Notes: generated by a model from the sequence alone, not told the origin. A stretch of 64,000 nucleotides of DNA from Hydrogenophaga sp. 2FB (GCF_005503365.1 NZ_SCML01000024.1:33791-97790); one strand, 5' to 3'; positions 1 through 8,980 are shown, counted from the stretch's first letter. Made by a program: numbers and translations.

Positions 1-52
1 TGGCCAGCACGAAGATGATGAGGTTGAGGATGGTGGGGGATACGGCTTCCAT
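1..52 (-). CDS. pntAB: NAD(P) transhydrogenase subunit alpha part 2 (N-terminal fragment, runs off window)
   Basis: Only the first 17 codons are inside the window. They read MEAVSPTILNLIIFVLA, which matches the start of the small membrane part of the transhydrogenase alpha subunit in species where alpha is split in two. The family anchors the proton-translocating transhydrogenase in the inner membrane, with hydride transfer from NADH to NADP+ coupled to proton entry. The start lies 15 bases after the panD stop, so it looks like the next gene of the same operon. The pntB gene would be expected just outside the window. The identification rests on a short stretch but is supported by pntAA two genes upstream. 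Confidence 0.75.
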   Translation of the reverse strand, partial: MEAVSPTILNLIIFVLA

Positions 53-67
53 GGCAATGTCCTCGCG

Positions 68-430
68 TCAGATTTTCTTGATTTCGGAGATGCGGTTGCC
101 CTCACCGAGCAGCACCACGCTGGGCTTCCAGTGGGGCACCATGTCGTCAGCGACCGGTGCGTAGGTGCAGATGATCAGCAGATCGCCCACATGCGCCTTG
201 CGCGCGGCCGCGCCATTGAGCGAGATCGCGCCCGAGCCGCGAGCGGCCTTGATGATGTAGGTGGAGAAGCGCTCGCCGTTGTTGACGTTGTAGAGCTCGA
301 TCTTCTCGAACTCGCGCATGTCGGCGGCGTCGAGCAGGTCTTCGTCGATCCCGCAGGAACCTTCGTAGTGCAGGTCGGCTTCGGTCACGGTTGCGCGATG
401 CAGTTTCGCGCGCAGCATTACTCGGTTCAT
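68..430 (-). CDS. panD: aspartate 1-decarboxylase proenzyme
   Basis: The 120-residue length fits PanD, which converts L-aspartate to beta-alanine for pantothenate and CoA synthesis. The protein starts [16 protein letters not shown] and carries the self-cleavage context EGSCGID, with cleavage expected between Gly24 and Ser25 to give the pyruvoyl group. Tyr22 of the conserved region is present, as is the ICTYAPV strand near residue 90. The start overlaps the stop of pntAA by four bases (ATGA), so the two are translationally coupled. The position is odd: it sits between the two alpha-subunit genes of the transhydrogenase rather than with panB/panC. It is either the main panD or a second copy; the window cannot tell. 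Confidence 0.93.
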   Translation of the reverse strand: MNRVMLRAKLHRATVTEADLHYEGSCGIDEDLLDAADMREFEKIELYNVNNGERFSTYIIKAARGSGAISLNGAAARKAHVGDLLIICTYAPVADDMVPHWKPSVVLLGEGNRISEIKKI

Positions 431-1560
431 TTGCGTTTCACTTCACCGTTGTGGGTCATCAGGCAGGCAGCGACGATGTCGTCGTCCATGGGAACCTGCA
501 CCGCCGTGGCGTCTTTGGGCAGCACCAGCTTGAGGAAGTCCAGCACGTTGCGCGCGTACAGCGCGGACGCATCGGCGCCCACCATGGCCGCCAGGTTGGT
601 TTCACCCACGATGGTCACGCCGTGTTTGACCACGGTCTTGTCGGCCTCGGACAGCGGGCAGTTGCCCCCCACGCCGTCCGCGCCCTTGCCGGCGGCAATG
701 TCCACGATCACGCTGCCGGGCTTCATGGCCTTGACCATGTCTTCGGTGATCAGCACCGGCGCGGCACGCCCGGGGATCAGCGCGGTGGAGATCACCACAT
801 CGGCCTGGGCCACGCGCTTGGCCACCTCGACCTTCTGGCGTTCCAGCCAGCTCGGGGGCATCGGGCGGGCATAACCACCCACGCCTTCGGCCGCTTCTTT
901 CTCTTCGGCGGTCTCGTACGGCACGTCGATGAACTTGCCGCCCAAGGACTCGATCTGTTCCTTCACGCTCGGGCGCACGTCGGACGCTTCGATCACCGCG
1001 CCCAGGCGCTTGGCCGTGGCAATCGCCTGCAGGCCGGCCACGCCGACGCCCAGGATCACGACACGCGCGGCCTTGACCGTGCCCGCCGCCGTCATCAGCA
1101 TGGGGAAGAAGCGCTGGTAGTGGTGCGCGGCCAGCATCACGGCCTTGTAGCCGGCGATGTTGGCTTGCGACGAGAGCACATCCATGCTCTGCGCGCGCGT
1201 GGTGCGCGGTGCGGCTTCGAGTGCGAAGGCGGTGAGCCCCGCGCTGGCCATGCGCTGCAGGCCCGAAGCGTCGAAGGGGTTGAGCATGCCGACCACGGTC
1301 GCGCCCGACTTCATCTGCGCGAGCTCGCTGTCGCTGGGCGTGCGCACCTTGAGCACCAGGTCGCAACCGAGCGCGCCGGGGGCGTCGGTGATTTCTGCAC
1401 CGACGGCCGTGTAGGCCGCGTCGGTCGCGCTGGCGGCAACGCCGGCGCCCGACTGCACGCGCACGGTGTGGCCTTGCGCCACGTATTTCTTCGCCGTTTC
1501 CGGGGTCACGGCCACACGGGTCTCACCCGCTGCCGTTTCGGCGGGAACTCCAATCTTCAT
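427..1560 (-). CDS. pntAA: NAD(P) transhydrogenase subunit alpha part 1 (NAD-binding domain)
   Basis: The 377-residue protein begins [20 protein letters not shown], the typical start of soluble domain I of proton-translocating transhydrogenase. It has the NAD-binding Rossmann segment [18 protein letters not shown] at about residues 170-190 and the mobile-loop region with [14 protein letters not shown]. Domain I binds NAD(H) and exchanges hydride with NADP(H) on domain III to supply NADPH. It ends with the [10 protein letters not shown] tail, overlapping panD by four bases. The upstream gene, an MDR reductase, ends only 11 bases before this start, so pntAA appears to be transcribed from the catabolic promoter near 4.56 kb unless an internal promoter exists. 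That link is unusual and inferred from spacing only. Confidence 0.92.
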   Translation of the reverse strand: MKIGVPAETAAGETRVAVTPETAKKYVAQGHTVRVQSGAGVAASATDAAYTAVGAEITDAPGALGCDLVLKVRTPSDSELAQMKSGATVVGMLNPFDASGLQRMASAGLTAFALEAAPRTTRAQSMDVLSSQANIAGYKAVMLAAHHYQRFFPMLMTAAGTVKAARVVILGVGVAGLQAIATAKRLGAVIEASDVRPSVKEQIESLGGKFIDVPYETAEEKEAAEGVGGYARPMPPSWLERQKVEVAKRVAQADVVISTALIPGRAAPVLITEDMVKAMKPGSVIVDIAAGKGADGVGGNCPLSEADKTVVKHGVTIVGETNLAAMVGADASALYARNVLDFLKLVLPKDATAVQVPMDDDIVAACLMTHNGEVKRK

Positions 1561-1571
1561 GCAAGCCTCGT

Positions 1572-2579
1572 TCAGTTCGGTGTGGCGGACGCGTCGCAGA
1601 GCACCACCACGGTGCCCATCTTTTTCTTCGCTTCGACAGCCAGGTGGGCCTTCGCCGTGTCTTGCAGCGGGAAACGCTGGTCCACGCTGTGGATCGCATT
1701 CGGCGTCTCCCGGGTCCAGCGCTGGACCCCGAGCTGCGCCTCGCGCCGCACGCCCGCGGACAGGCCGGACAGGTACAGGCCGCGCAAGCGCAGGTTCTTG
1801 CGGATGACGCTCGACAAGGGCAGCGCCGTCACGGCATTCGGGCCGATCGCGTACGACACCCAGGTCGCGCCCTCGCTGGCGACGTTCATCACCAGATCGC
1901 TGTTGGCCACCGCGTCGACATCGACAATGCGGTGCACGCCCTGCGGACCGGCCGCGTCGCGCACCTGCTGCAGGGCATCGGCGGCGGTGTAGATCACCAC
2001 GGCATCGGCACCGGCGCGGCGCGCGTGCTCGGCCTTCTCGGAGCTGCTCACGGTGGCGATGACTTTGGCGCCGCCCCACTTGGCGAGCTGCACCGCGTAG
2101 TGACCCACCGCACCCGCGCCGCCGGTGACCAGCACCACGCGCCCCTGGATGGGGTTTTCGTCAAACAAGGCGAGGTAAGCCGTCATGCCGGGAATGCCCA
2201 GGCAGGCGCCCTCCTCGTCGCTGATGTGGTCCGGGAGTTGGCACGCCAGCTCCTCGGGCAGGCAGATGTACTGCGCGGCGGTGCCAAAGGCCCGGCCGCG
2301 TTGGCCGAAGTAGACCCACACGCGTTCGCCCACACGTTGCGCGCTCACACCCTCGCCGACCGCGTCGATCACACCGGCGCCGTCGCTGTTGGGAATGATC
2401 TGCGCGAACTCCATCGCATGAAGGCGGCCGGCACGCCGGTTCGCATCCGCCGGGTTCACCGCCGATGCGCTCAAGCGCACGCGGACTTCACCCGGCCCGG
2501 GTGTGGGCGTCGGGATCTCACCGTAGATGAGAACCTCTTGCGCCGAACCCTGCTTTTCGTACCAGACCGCCTTCATCAT
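1572..2579 (-). CDS. NADPH:quinone reductase-like MDR oxidoreductase
   Basis: A 335-residue medium-chain reductase. The N-terminal GroES-like half starts MMKAVWYEKQGSAQEV, and the nucleotide-binding fold carries VLVTGGAGAVGHYAVQLAKWGGA at about residues 148-170. The CxxC structural zinc cluster is absent, which points to the zinc-free quinone/enone reductase branch using NADPH. The next Met (one codon on) is an equally good start. Only two bases separate it from the gene upstream and 11 from pntAA downstream, so it is the third gene of a tight operon after the amidohydrolase and another MDR. The substrate is unknown; reduction of an unsaturated carbonyl intermediate is a reasonable guess. Confidence 0.85.
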   Translation of the reverse strand: MMKAVWYEKQGSAQEVLIYGEIPTPTPGPGEVRVRLSASAVNPADANRRAGRLHAMEFAQIIPNSDGAGVIDAVGEGVSAQRVGERVWVYFGQRGRAFGTAAQYICLPEELACQLPDHISDEEGACLGIPGMTAYLALFDENPIQGRVVLVTGGAGAVGHYAVQLAKWGGAKVIATVSSSEKAEHARRAGADAVVIYTAADALQQVRDAAGPQGVHRIVDVDAVANSDLVMNVASEGATWVSYAIGPNAVTALPLSSVIRKNLRLRGLYLSGLSAGVRREAQLGVQRWTRETPNAIHSVDQRFPLQDTAKAHLAVEAKKKMGTVVVLCDASATPN

Positions 2580-2581
2580 GT

Positions 2582-3574
2582 TCAGCCCACCTTGACGAGT
2601 TGCTTGCCGAAGTTCTTGCCCGTCAACATCCGGATGAACGCATCCGGCGCGTTGAGGAGGTCGTCGGCGACGTCTTCCTTGAACTTGATCTTGCCTTCCT
2701 TCAGCCAGACCGACAGCTCGCCGAGGGCCTTGGGCCAGTACTCGCGGTGGTCGGCGATCACGAAGGCGTAGACCGTCACGCGGTGCATCAGCAACTGGCG
2801 CAGACCCTTGACGCCGTAGGGCTCCTTGGCGTTGTACTGGCTGACGTTGCCGCACAGCGCGATGCGCGCATGGTCGGCAATGCGCTGCAGCACCGCATCC
2901 AGGATGGGACCGCCGACGTTTTCGAACAGCACGTCCACGTAGTTGGGCGTGGCCGCGGCCAGTTGTTCTTCGAAGTCGGGTGCGCGGTAGTCCACACATA
3001 CATCGAAGCCCAGTTCCTCGACGACGTAGCGGCACTTCTCGGCGCCGCCCGCAATGCCGACGACGCGGCAACCCTTGAGCTTGGCGATCTGGCCGACCAC
3101 GCCGCCCACGGCACCCGAAGCGGCGGTCACCACCACGGTTTCGCCCGCCTTCGGCTTGGCCAGTTCCAGCAGGCCGTAGTGCGCCGTCACGCCGGTCATG
3201 CCCAGCACGCCGAGCGCGGCCGAGGTCGAACCCATGGCGGGGTCGAGCACGCGCGCCGTCGTCTTGTTGATGACGCCATAGTGCTGCCAACCCAGGCCGG
3301 CGGCCACCAGCGTGCCCTTGGGCAGCGCGGGCTCACGGCTCTCGATCACCTCACCCACCGTGCCGCCGGGCATCAGTTCGCCGGGCTTGAGCGGCTCGGC
3401 GTACGAGCGGATCGGGTCCATGCGGGGACGCATGTACGGGTCGAGCGACAGGTACTGGTTGCGCACCAGCGCCTCGCCTTCCTTGAGTTCGGGCAGATCG
3501 GACTTCGTGATCTCGAAGTCCTCGGGCGTGACCATCCCCTTGGGATGGCGCTTCATGCGGATCTGCGTGTTCAT
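2582..3574 (-). CDS. NADP-dependent oxidoreductase, CurA/leukotriene B4 dehydrogenase-like MDR
   Basis: A 330-residue enzyme of the zinc-independent MDR branch that includes CurA (YncB) and prostaglandin/leukotriene reductases. Family landmarks are YLSLDPYMRPRM near residue 42, VVVTAASGAVGGVVGQIAKL near 145, the following NADP-binding region, and VLFENVGG near 215. These enzymes reduce the alkenal/enone double bond with NADPH. The start at 3574 overlaps the stop of the amidohydrolase gene by four bases (ATGA), showing coupling, and the stop is two bases before the next MDR gene. Two successive NADPH-using reductases followed by transhydrogenase genes suggest a local NADPH demand, which is an inference. 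Confidence 0.87.
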   Translation of the reverse strand: MNTQIRMKRHPKGMVTPEDFEITKSDLPELKEGEALVRNQYLSLDPYMRPRMDPIRSYAEPLKPGELMPGGTVGEVIESREPALPKGTLVAAGLGWQHYGVINKTTARVLDPAMGSTSAALGVLGMTGVTAHYGLLELAKPKAGETVVVTAASGAVGGVVGQIAKLKGCRVVGIAGGAEKCRYVVEELGFDVCVDYRAPDFEEQLAAATPNYVDVLFENVGGPILDAVLQRIADHARIALCGNVSQYNAKEPYGVKGLRQLLMHRVTVYAFVIADHREYWPKALGELSVWLKEGKIKFKEDVADDLLNAPDAFIRMLTGKNFGKQLVKVG

Positions 3575-4506
3575 GCGAGTGCTCCCGGGACTTTGCGAAG
3601 AATGGCTTCGGCGTTGCGGTACATGTAGTCGTCCAGGGCTTCGTCCTTGATCGGCAGGTTCAGCGTGTCGCGCACCGAGTCGTCCACGCCGAAGAAGGAA
3701 TACGCCGATGCGTAGATGAAGCGCTTGGGCAACCAGTTGATGCCGTCCACATAGGCCTGGCCGCCAGGGGCGAAGGCGTACACGTCGGGCGAGACGAACA
3801 CGTTCATCAGACCGGTCACGTCGCTCTTGAACGCCAGCGCCACGGCTTCGTTCACATATGGGTAGCAGCCATGGCCCAGGATCACCGGCATGGTCGAGTA
3901 GCGACGCGCCACGCGGTCGAAGCGCACCGGGTCGGTGTGGCTGATGTCGGGGCCGGCCAGCGGGCCGGTCATGAACAACAGCGGGATGTTCAGCTCGGCC
4001 ACGCGCTCGTACAGCGGGAACAGTTTTTCGTCGTCGGCGTACATCGGTGTGCGCGCCAGGCCCGGCTCCAGGCACACGCCCACCAGGCCCATTTCCTTCA
4101 CCGCGACCTCGATACCGGCCAGGATCTCCTTCATCGGCTTGTCGAAGTCGATGCCGGCCAGGCCCAGCAGGCGGCGGTTGGTCCGCGCGGTCAGCGCCTG
4201 CAGGTCGGTGTCTTCGATGTGCACCGGCACGGGCCGGTTGACGTTGTGGCGACCGTTCATCAAACCCAGGCGCACGCCCACGGAGTCCATCTCGGAGACC
4301 AGCGCGTCCAGCGCGCGGTCTTCCGAATGCGGCCATGGCTCGGTGGAGATGGCGTACGAGCGGGGCACGGCGTGACCCATGATGCGGTTGACGTTGCCCA
4401 CCACGTTGGGCGTGAAGAAGGTGCGGTACGGGCCAGTGGGTGGGCGCAGGCGGAAGTCGATGATCTTGCCGGCCAGGCGGTCGAAGCGGGCTTGGAAGTC
4501 GCTCAT
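3571..4506 (-). CDS. amidohydrolase-family protein (ACMSD-like TIM barrel)
   Basis: A 311-residue protein of the amidohydrolase_2 type, the family of ACMSD-like decarboxylases and lactone/amide hydrolases. It starts MSDFQARFDRLAGKIIDFRL; the usual HxH metal motif after the first strand is replaced here by IDFRLRPP, so first-strand metal ligands look lost. Later motifs are kept: GVCLEPG near residue 145, LFMTGPLAGPDISH near 190 and VILGHGCYPYVNEAV near 220. A good ribosome site, AGGAGA, lies 8 bases upstream of the ATG. It is the first gene of the operon that continues into pntAA and faces an operator at 4576. The missing HxH makes the chemistry uncertain; it may be a metal-poor decarboxylase or hydratase. 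Confidence 0.82.
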   Translation of the reverse strand: MSDFQARFDRLAGKIIDFRLRPPTGPYRTFFTPNVVGNVNRIMGHAVPRSYAISTEPWPHSEDRALDALVSEMDSVGVRLGLMNGRHNVNRPVPVHIEDTDLQALTARTNRRLLGLAGIDFDKPMKEILAGIEVAVKEMGLVGVCLEPGLARTPMYADDEKLFPLYERVAELNIPLLFMTGPLAGPDISHTDPVRFDRVARRYSTMPVILGHGCYPYVNEAVALAFKSDVTGLMNVFVSPDVYAFAPGGQAYVDGINWLPKRFIYASAYSFFGVDDSVRDTLNLPIKDEALDDYMYRNAEAILRKVPGALA

Positions 4507-4560
4507 GGGGTTGTCTCCTGAAGAGCTGGGTTGGGGGTGGAAATCACGTCGTGTGAAGTC

Positions 4561-4603
4561 ACTATACACGATTAATGTCGACATGCAACATGTCGCGTGA
4601 TAA
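4561..4603. promoter_or_regulatory. divergent promoter with TGTCGACA operator (site a)
   Basis: The perfect palindrome TGTCGACA lies at 4576-4583 inside ATGTCGACAT. On the plus strand it forms the block TTAATGTCGACAT, then 11 bases, then CGTGATAA (4572-4603), nearly identical to the blocks at 25978 and 32436. A half copy, CATGTCGCG, follows at 4589. On the minus strand TATAGT at 4566-4561 could be the -10 of the amidohydrolase operon, which would place the operator over the spacer and make a repressor likely. GT-N2-AC symmetry fits the consensus of FadR-subfamily GntR regulators. The binder is inferred, not shown. Confidence 0.7.
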
Positions 4604-4641
4604 ATTGAACTTTCCTCCACCACCCGGACAACCGCCCTCCC

Positions 4642-5421
4642 ATGACCTCCTCCCGCTTTGCAGATCCTTTCTCGCTCGAAGGCCGAACCGCACTCGTCAC
4701 CGGTGCCGGCCGTGGCATCGGCAGCAGTTGCGCCGTGGCGCTGGCGCGCGCCGGTGCCGACGTGTGGCTGATGGCGCGCAGCGTTGACGAGATCGACGAG
4801 GTGGCCGCCCGCATCCGCGCCGAGGGTGGCAGCGCTCACGCCGTGGCCTGCGACGTGACGGACTCGGCGGCGGTGCGCCTGGTGGTGGCCAGCATGCCGG
4901 TGCTCGATGTGCTGGTGAACAACGCCGGCACCAACACCCCCGAGCCGTTCCTCGACGTGAGCGAGGAACGGCTGGACTTTCTGCTCAACCTGAATGTGCG
5001 GGCGATGTTCCTGGTCGCGCAGGCGGCGGCTCGCAAGATGCTCGAACACCCGGACCGTGCCGCGCGCGGCGGCGCGATCATCAACATGACGTCACAGATG
5101 GGCCACGTGGGGCAGACGCTGCGCAGCGTCTACGTCATGGCCAAGCATGCGCTGGAGGGCCTGACCAAGGCCACGGCGCTGGAACTCACCCCGCTGGGGA
5201 TTCGCGTGGTGTCGATCGCGCCCACGATCATCGAGACGCCCATGATCGCCGACCGCATGGCCAGCCCCGACTTCGCCGAGCGCGTGGTCTCGCGCATTCC
5301 CATCGGCCGCGTCGGACAGCCCGACGAGGTGGCGGCCGCGGTGCTGTTCGCCGCTTCGCCAGCGGCCTCGCTGGTGACGGGCAGCACCATCTTCGTCGAT
5401 GGGGGGTGGACGGCGCAATAG
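4642..5421 (+). CDS. SDR-family oxidoreductase
   Basis: A 259-residue classical short-chain dehydrogenase. It has the cofactor motif TGAGRGIG at about residues 21-28, NNAG near 93, a Ser in NMTSQMG near 150 and the catalytic pair Tyr164/Lys168 (YVMAK). The end FVDGGWTAQ is typical. No acidic residue pattern was resolved well enough to decide NAD against NADP; the Arg at position 46 after the second strand hints at NADP. It is transcribed alone from the operator-bearing promoter shared with the amidohydrolase operon, and is convergent with the TctC gene that follows. It would interconvert an alcohol and a ketone in the regulated pathway; the substrate is unknown. Confidence 0.9.
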   Translation: MTSSRFADPFSLEGRTALVTGAGRGIGSSCAVALARAGADVWLMARSVDEIDEVAARIRAEGGSAHAVACDVTDSAAVRLVVASMPVLDVLVNNAGTNTPEPFLDVSEERLDFLLNLNVRAMFLVAQAAARKMLEHPDRAARGGAIINMTSQMGHVGQTLRSVYVMAKHALEGLTKATALELTPLGIRVVSIAPTIIETPMIADRMASPDFAERVVSRIPIGRVGQPDEVAAAVLFAASPAASLVTGSTIFVDGGWTAQ

Positions 5422-5439
5422 ACAACAACGGCGGCGGAT

Positions 5440-6432
5440 TCACTCTGCCGTGATGCCGGCACTGGCGATGATCGCCGCCCACTTGTCGATCTCGCTGTGG
5501 ATCAGGCGTGTGTAAGCCTCCGGTGGGCCTCCGGCCGGGTCCATGCCCTGTGCGATCAGGCGCTCGCGCTGTTCGGCGCGTTGCATGCCCTCGACGATGG
5601 CCTTGTTGAGCTTGTCGATGATGGGCTGGGGCGTCCCGGCTGGCGCCAGCGCCCCGTACCAGGAACTGGCCTGGTAGCCCGGCAGGCCTGCCTCGGCGAT
5701 GGTGGGCACGTCCGGCAGCGCTTTGGTGCGCTCGCTGCCGGTGACCGCCAGCGGCACCAGCGTCCCTTGCTTGATATGACCCAGCGTGGAGGTAATGGCC
5801 GACATGAGGATGGGCACTTCGCCGCCGACGACCGCGGTGGTGGAGGGCGCGCCGCCTTTGTAGGGCACATGTTTGATCTGCACCTTTGCCATGGACAGGA
5901 ACAGCTCCATCGCCATGTGCGTGATGTTGCCAATGCCGCCGGAGGCATAGTCGAGCTTGCCGGGATTGCGCCGCGCATAGTCGATCAGTTCGCGCACCGA
6001 GCGCACGGGCAGCTTGGGGTTCACCGCCAGGATCGAGGGGCCATACGCGATGAGCACCACCGGCGCCAGATCCTTCTTCACGTCGAAGGTCAGCTTGGGG
6101 AACATCGACGGCATCGCGATGGTGGCATTGTTGAGGTACAGCACGTGCCCGTCCGGGGCCGAGCGCGCCACATACTCCGCGGCGATGTTGCCGGCCGCGC
6201 CGGGGCGGTTCTCCACCACGACGGACTGCCCGAAGGCATCCGTGAGGCTCTGTGCAATCACCCGAGCCACCACATCCGTGGCGCCCCCAGGCGCAAAGCC
6301 GGAGACCAGGCGCAGAGGTCGGTTCGGGAAGCTGGCCTGCTGAGCAAGCGCCTCAAGGGGAAGCCACGACGCGGTGGCCAAGGCGGCACCCCCGGCCAGC
6401 AGGCCGCGCCGGGTCTCGAAACGATGGTTCAT
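5440..6432 (-). CDS. tripartite tricarboxylate transporter substrate-binding protein (TctC/Bug family)
   Basis: A 330-residue periplasmic binding protein. The N-terminus has twin arginines (ETRRGLLAGGAAL) followed by a hydrophobic stretch and ALAQQA, so Tat export is likely. Mature-domain landmarks are FPNRPLRLVSGFAPGGATD and FGQSVVVENRPGAAGN, and PDGHVLYLN, in the usual order. Bug proteins bind carboxylates and normally deliver them to TctAB, but no TctA or TctB gene is in the window. It follows the PrpD-family gene by 88 bases on the same strand, so its ligand may be the precursor of a di- or tricarboxylic acid handled by that enzyme. Confidence 0.92.
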   Translation of the reverse strand: MNHRFETRRGLLAGGAALATASWLPLEALAQQASFPNRPLRLVSGFAPGGATDVVARVIAQSLTDAFGQSVVVENRPGAAGNIAAEYVARSAPDGHVLYLNNATIAMPSMFPKLTFDVKKDLAPVVLIAYGPSILAVNPKLPVRSVRELIDYARRNPGKLDYASGGIGNITHMAMELFLSMAKVQIKHVPYKGGAPSTTAVVGGEVPILMSAITSTLGHIKQGTLVPLAVTGSERTKALPDVPTIAEAGLPGYQASSWYGALAPAGTPQPIIDKLNKAIVEGMQRAEQRERLIAQGMDPAGGPPEAYTRLIHSEIDKWAAIIASAGITAE

Positions 6433-6520
6433 GTCTGTCTCCGTTCTGTTGATGTGGGCTTGCGCCCGCGCCGGCGGCATCGCGCCACCGGTCTTGCAGG
6501 ACGCGGCGGTGGGGCCGTTG

Positions 6521-7909
6521 TCAGTCGCGCGCCACGCAGGCGGCCAGCAATTCGCCCAGGCTGGACCGGGAGAACCCGAGCGCGGCGGCAATGGCCTTGC
6601 GTTGCTGGGCCTCGTTCAGAACGCCGGCCGAAAGCGTCATGAACTTCTGCGTGATGTCTTCGTCACTGAAGGGGTCGCGGTAGTCGCCCTTGGGATAGGC
6701 GAACTCCCGCACCAGACTGCGGCCGTCCTGCAGCTCGATCGTGACGCGGGTGGGCCTGTCCGGCGGAAAGCGGGCGTCCATCGCCTTGTCGTGCACGCAT
6801 TCGACCTTGGCCATCATGGCCTGCACCTCGGGCGCATCCCAGCGTTTGGCCATCAACTGGCCGATCTCGTAGGTGCCGTCGACCAGGGAAACCGCCACGG
6901 CATACGGCAAGCTGTGGTCGGCCGTCTCGCGCTCGTCGATCTCGTAGCGCGAGGTCCCGCCCATGCCATGCACCATGTCCTCCATCAGCCATTCGAAAGC
7001 GTCCACCTGCACGCGGCGCACGTGCGCGGGATCGATGGCGAATTCCTTGACCAGCGACAAGGTGGCATCGATGGAACTGTGGATGATGTAGGCCGCCGGG
7101 TAGCGCTTGAGGCAGGTGATTGGCAGGCGCCAGCGATCGAAAGGCGCCGTCAGCACGCTCCAGTCGCAAGGCCCGAAGACCTGCCGGGACAGACCCCGTT
7201 TTCCTTCGAAGACCTCACGCGGACCCGTCATCCCGGCCTGGGCCAGGTAGGCCGCCTCGATGCCGCGGGACGCGGCAAGCCCCGCGCTGGCCCCCTTGAG
7301 CATGGACATCTGCCCCACGCGCACTTCGCCAATCGTGGGATAGCAGCCCGCGATGGCCAAGGCCTGTGCCAACTGTGCCTCGTCCAGATGCAACAGCGCG
7401 CCGGCTGCGGCCGCGCTGGCGATGGTGACCAGCGTTGTCTGGTCCCACCCCAGGGTCTTGAAGAAGGAGCTGCTGGTGAATTCGCAGCACCGCATCTGGA
7501 CTTCAAAAGCGATCAGGATGGACTTGATCACGTCCATCGGAGCGCTGTTCTCCGCTTCCGCCACGGCCAGGCACGTACCGATGTTGTCACTGGAATGAGC
7601 GGGATTGACGGAGAAGTAGGTGTCGCTCATGTCGAGGTCCCGCACCATCATGCAGTTCACCATGGCCGCACCCAGCACCGAAGACTTCGCCCCGCTGCCC
7701 AGGATCGTGCAGGCAGGCGAACCGGCGATCTTGCTGGCCCAGCGCCGACCGGCCTGCACCGCGGGCGACCGGTGGGCGCCCAGTGCACAGGCCAGGCTGT
7801 CCAGCAGCAGGCGTTCCACCGCGTGAACGACCTCGGGTGCCGGAGCGGGTCCCGCCATGGCGCCGTGGATATGGTGAGCCAACTGCTCGGTGATACTTTT
7901 CGCTTGCAC
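6521..7909 (-). CDS. MmgE/PrpD family protein (2-methylcitrate dehydratase-like)
   Basis: A 462-residue MmgE/PrpD protein. The family includes 2-methylcitrate dehydratase, itaconate-forming cis-aconitate decarboxylase and immune-responsive gene 1 relatives. Seen are DSLACALGAH near residue 38, DLDMSDTYF near 90 followed by HSSDN, KRYPAAYIIHS near 275 and the C-terminal lid domain. The start is taken as GTG at 7909 because AAGGAG lies 8 bases upstream and no in-frame ATG fits. No prpB/prpC is nearby, so propionate metabolism is not supported. Context is a TctC gene downstream and a divergent CysB-like regulator. Confidence 0.87.
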   Translation of the reverse strand: MQAKSITEQLAHHIHGAMAGPAPAPEVVHAVERLLLDSLACALGAHRSPAVQAGRRWASKIAGSPACTILGSGAKSSVLGAAMVNCMMVRDLDMSDTYFSVNPAHSSDNIGTCLAVAEAENSAPMDVIKSILIAFEVQMRCCEFTSSSFFKTLGWDQTTLVTIASAAAAGALLHLDEAQLAQALAIAGCYPTIGEVRVGQMSMLKGASAGLAASRGIEAAYLAQAGMTGPREVFEGKRGLSRQVFGPCDWSVLTAPFDRWRLPITCLKRYPAAYIIHSSIDATLSLVKEFAIDPAHVRRVQVDAFEWLMEDMVHGMGGTSRYEIDERETADHSLPYAVAVSLVDGTYEIGQLMAKRWDAPEVQAMMAKVECVHDKAMDARFPPDRPTRVTIELQDGRSLVREFAYPKGDYRDPFSDEDITQKFMTLSAGVLNEAQQRKAIAAALGFSRSSLGELLAACVARD

Positions 7910-8041
7910 TAAGAGTCTCCTTGTTTGAAAGTCGGGGACCGCCACCGGCCCCTTGCGATCGAACTCTAGGTGCGGGCCACTGAAACGTAAAAGACCTGTG
8001 CGGCATGGCGTCAGACCTGTTGGTGATGGAGAAAGACGACG

Positions 8042-8965
8042 ATGAAGATCAGACAGCTGCAATACGTCCTGGAGACCTACCGCAACGGGAATCGCATCAC
8101 GGCCGCGGCAGAAATGCTGCACACGTCACAGCCGGGCATGAGCCGCCAGATCCAGCTGCTGGAGGCGGAACTGGGCTTTGAGGTCTTCAATCGGCAGCGC
8201 AACCGCATCGTCAGCGTGACCGAGCCCGGTCGCGAAGTGGTGGCCATCGCGCAGCGCATGCTGGCCGACGCGGAGCGGCTGCGTCGTCTGGGCGATGCCT
8301 TTTCGCAGTCCTCGGGCGGCACGCTGGCGGTGGCCACGACCCACACCCATGCGCGTTATGTGCTGCCCGACGTGATCACCCGGTTCTCCAAACTGCACCC
8401 GCAGGTGCGGCTGGAGTTGCGGCAAGAAAGCCCGATGGGTGTCCGAGAGATGGTCGATGCAGGGGGCGCCGACATCGGGATCGGCACCGATTCGGGCAAG
8501 CGGTTTTCCGATCTGGTGGTCTTGCCCTGCTTCAACCTGGGGCGCAGCCTGGTCGCGCCGACCGGGCATCCCGTGTTGCGTCTGAAGAAGTTGACGCTGG
8601 AAGCCGTGGCGCGCTACCCGCTCATCACCCACGGTCACAGCGGCAATGGCGCGGTGCTGGGTGAATTCCGCAAGGCCGGCATAGAGCCCCACGTGGTATT
8701 TGGCGCGCTGGACGCCGATGTGAGCAAGACCTACGTCAAGCTGGGCATGGGCATTGCCATCGTCACCACGCTGGCTTTCTCGTCCCGCGACGACAAGGGG
8801 CTACGGGCGCGCGATGCCAGCCACCTTTTCCCTTCTTCCACCACCGGTCTGGCGGTACGCGCCCACAGCTACCTGCGCAACTTCACCTACGACTTCATTC
8901 AATTGATCGCACCCCATCTCACCGAACAGGTCGTCAGGGACGCGGTCGCAGCCGGGACGGCGTGA
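8042..8965 (+). CDS. LysR-family regulator, CysB/Cbl-like
   Basis: A 307-residue LysR regulator. The N-terminal winged helix has TAAAEMLHTSQPGMSRQIQ near residues 20-38. The effector domain resembles CysB strongly: ATTHTHARYVLP near 98, the ADIGIGTD segment near 143, DADVSKTYVKLGMG near 225 and YDFIQLIAPHLT near the end. CysB-type proteins sense sulfur metabolites in enteric bacteria, but in betaproteobacteria this branch also controls aromatic or carboxylate genes. It diverges from the PrpD-TctC operon over a 132-base gap, so it most likely regulates that operon. No clear operator was recognised in the gap. Confidence 0.9.
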   Translation: MKIRQLQYVLETYRNGNRITAAAEMLHTSQPGMSRQIQLLEAELGFEVFNRQRNRIVSVTEPGREVVAIAQRMLADAERLRRLGDAFSQSSGGTLAVATTHTHARYVLPDVITRFSKLHPQVRLELRQESPMGVREMVDAGGADIGIGTDSGKRFSDLVVLPCFNLGRSLVAPTGHPVLRLKKLTLEAVARYPLITHGHSGNGAVLGEFRKAGIEPHVVFGALDADVSKTYVKLGMGIAIVTTLAFSSRDDKGLRARDASHLFPSSTTGLAVRAHSYLRNFTYDFIQLIAPHLTEQVVRDAVAAGTA

Positions 8966-8980
8966 AGGACCCGGCGGTTT

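Noticed and set aside
391..1992. 533-codon open frame on the plus strand over pntAA and the MDR gene
   Set aside because: It is antisense to two well-recognised genes and has no recognisable domain.
6521..7909. Methylcitrate cycle locus
   Set aside because: Only the MmgE/PrpD gene is present; prpB, prpC and a propionate-CoA ligase are not beside it.
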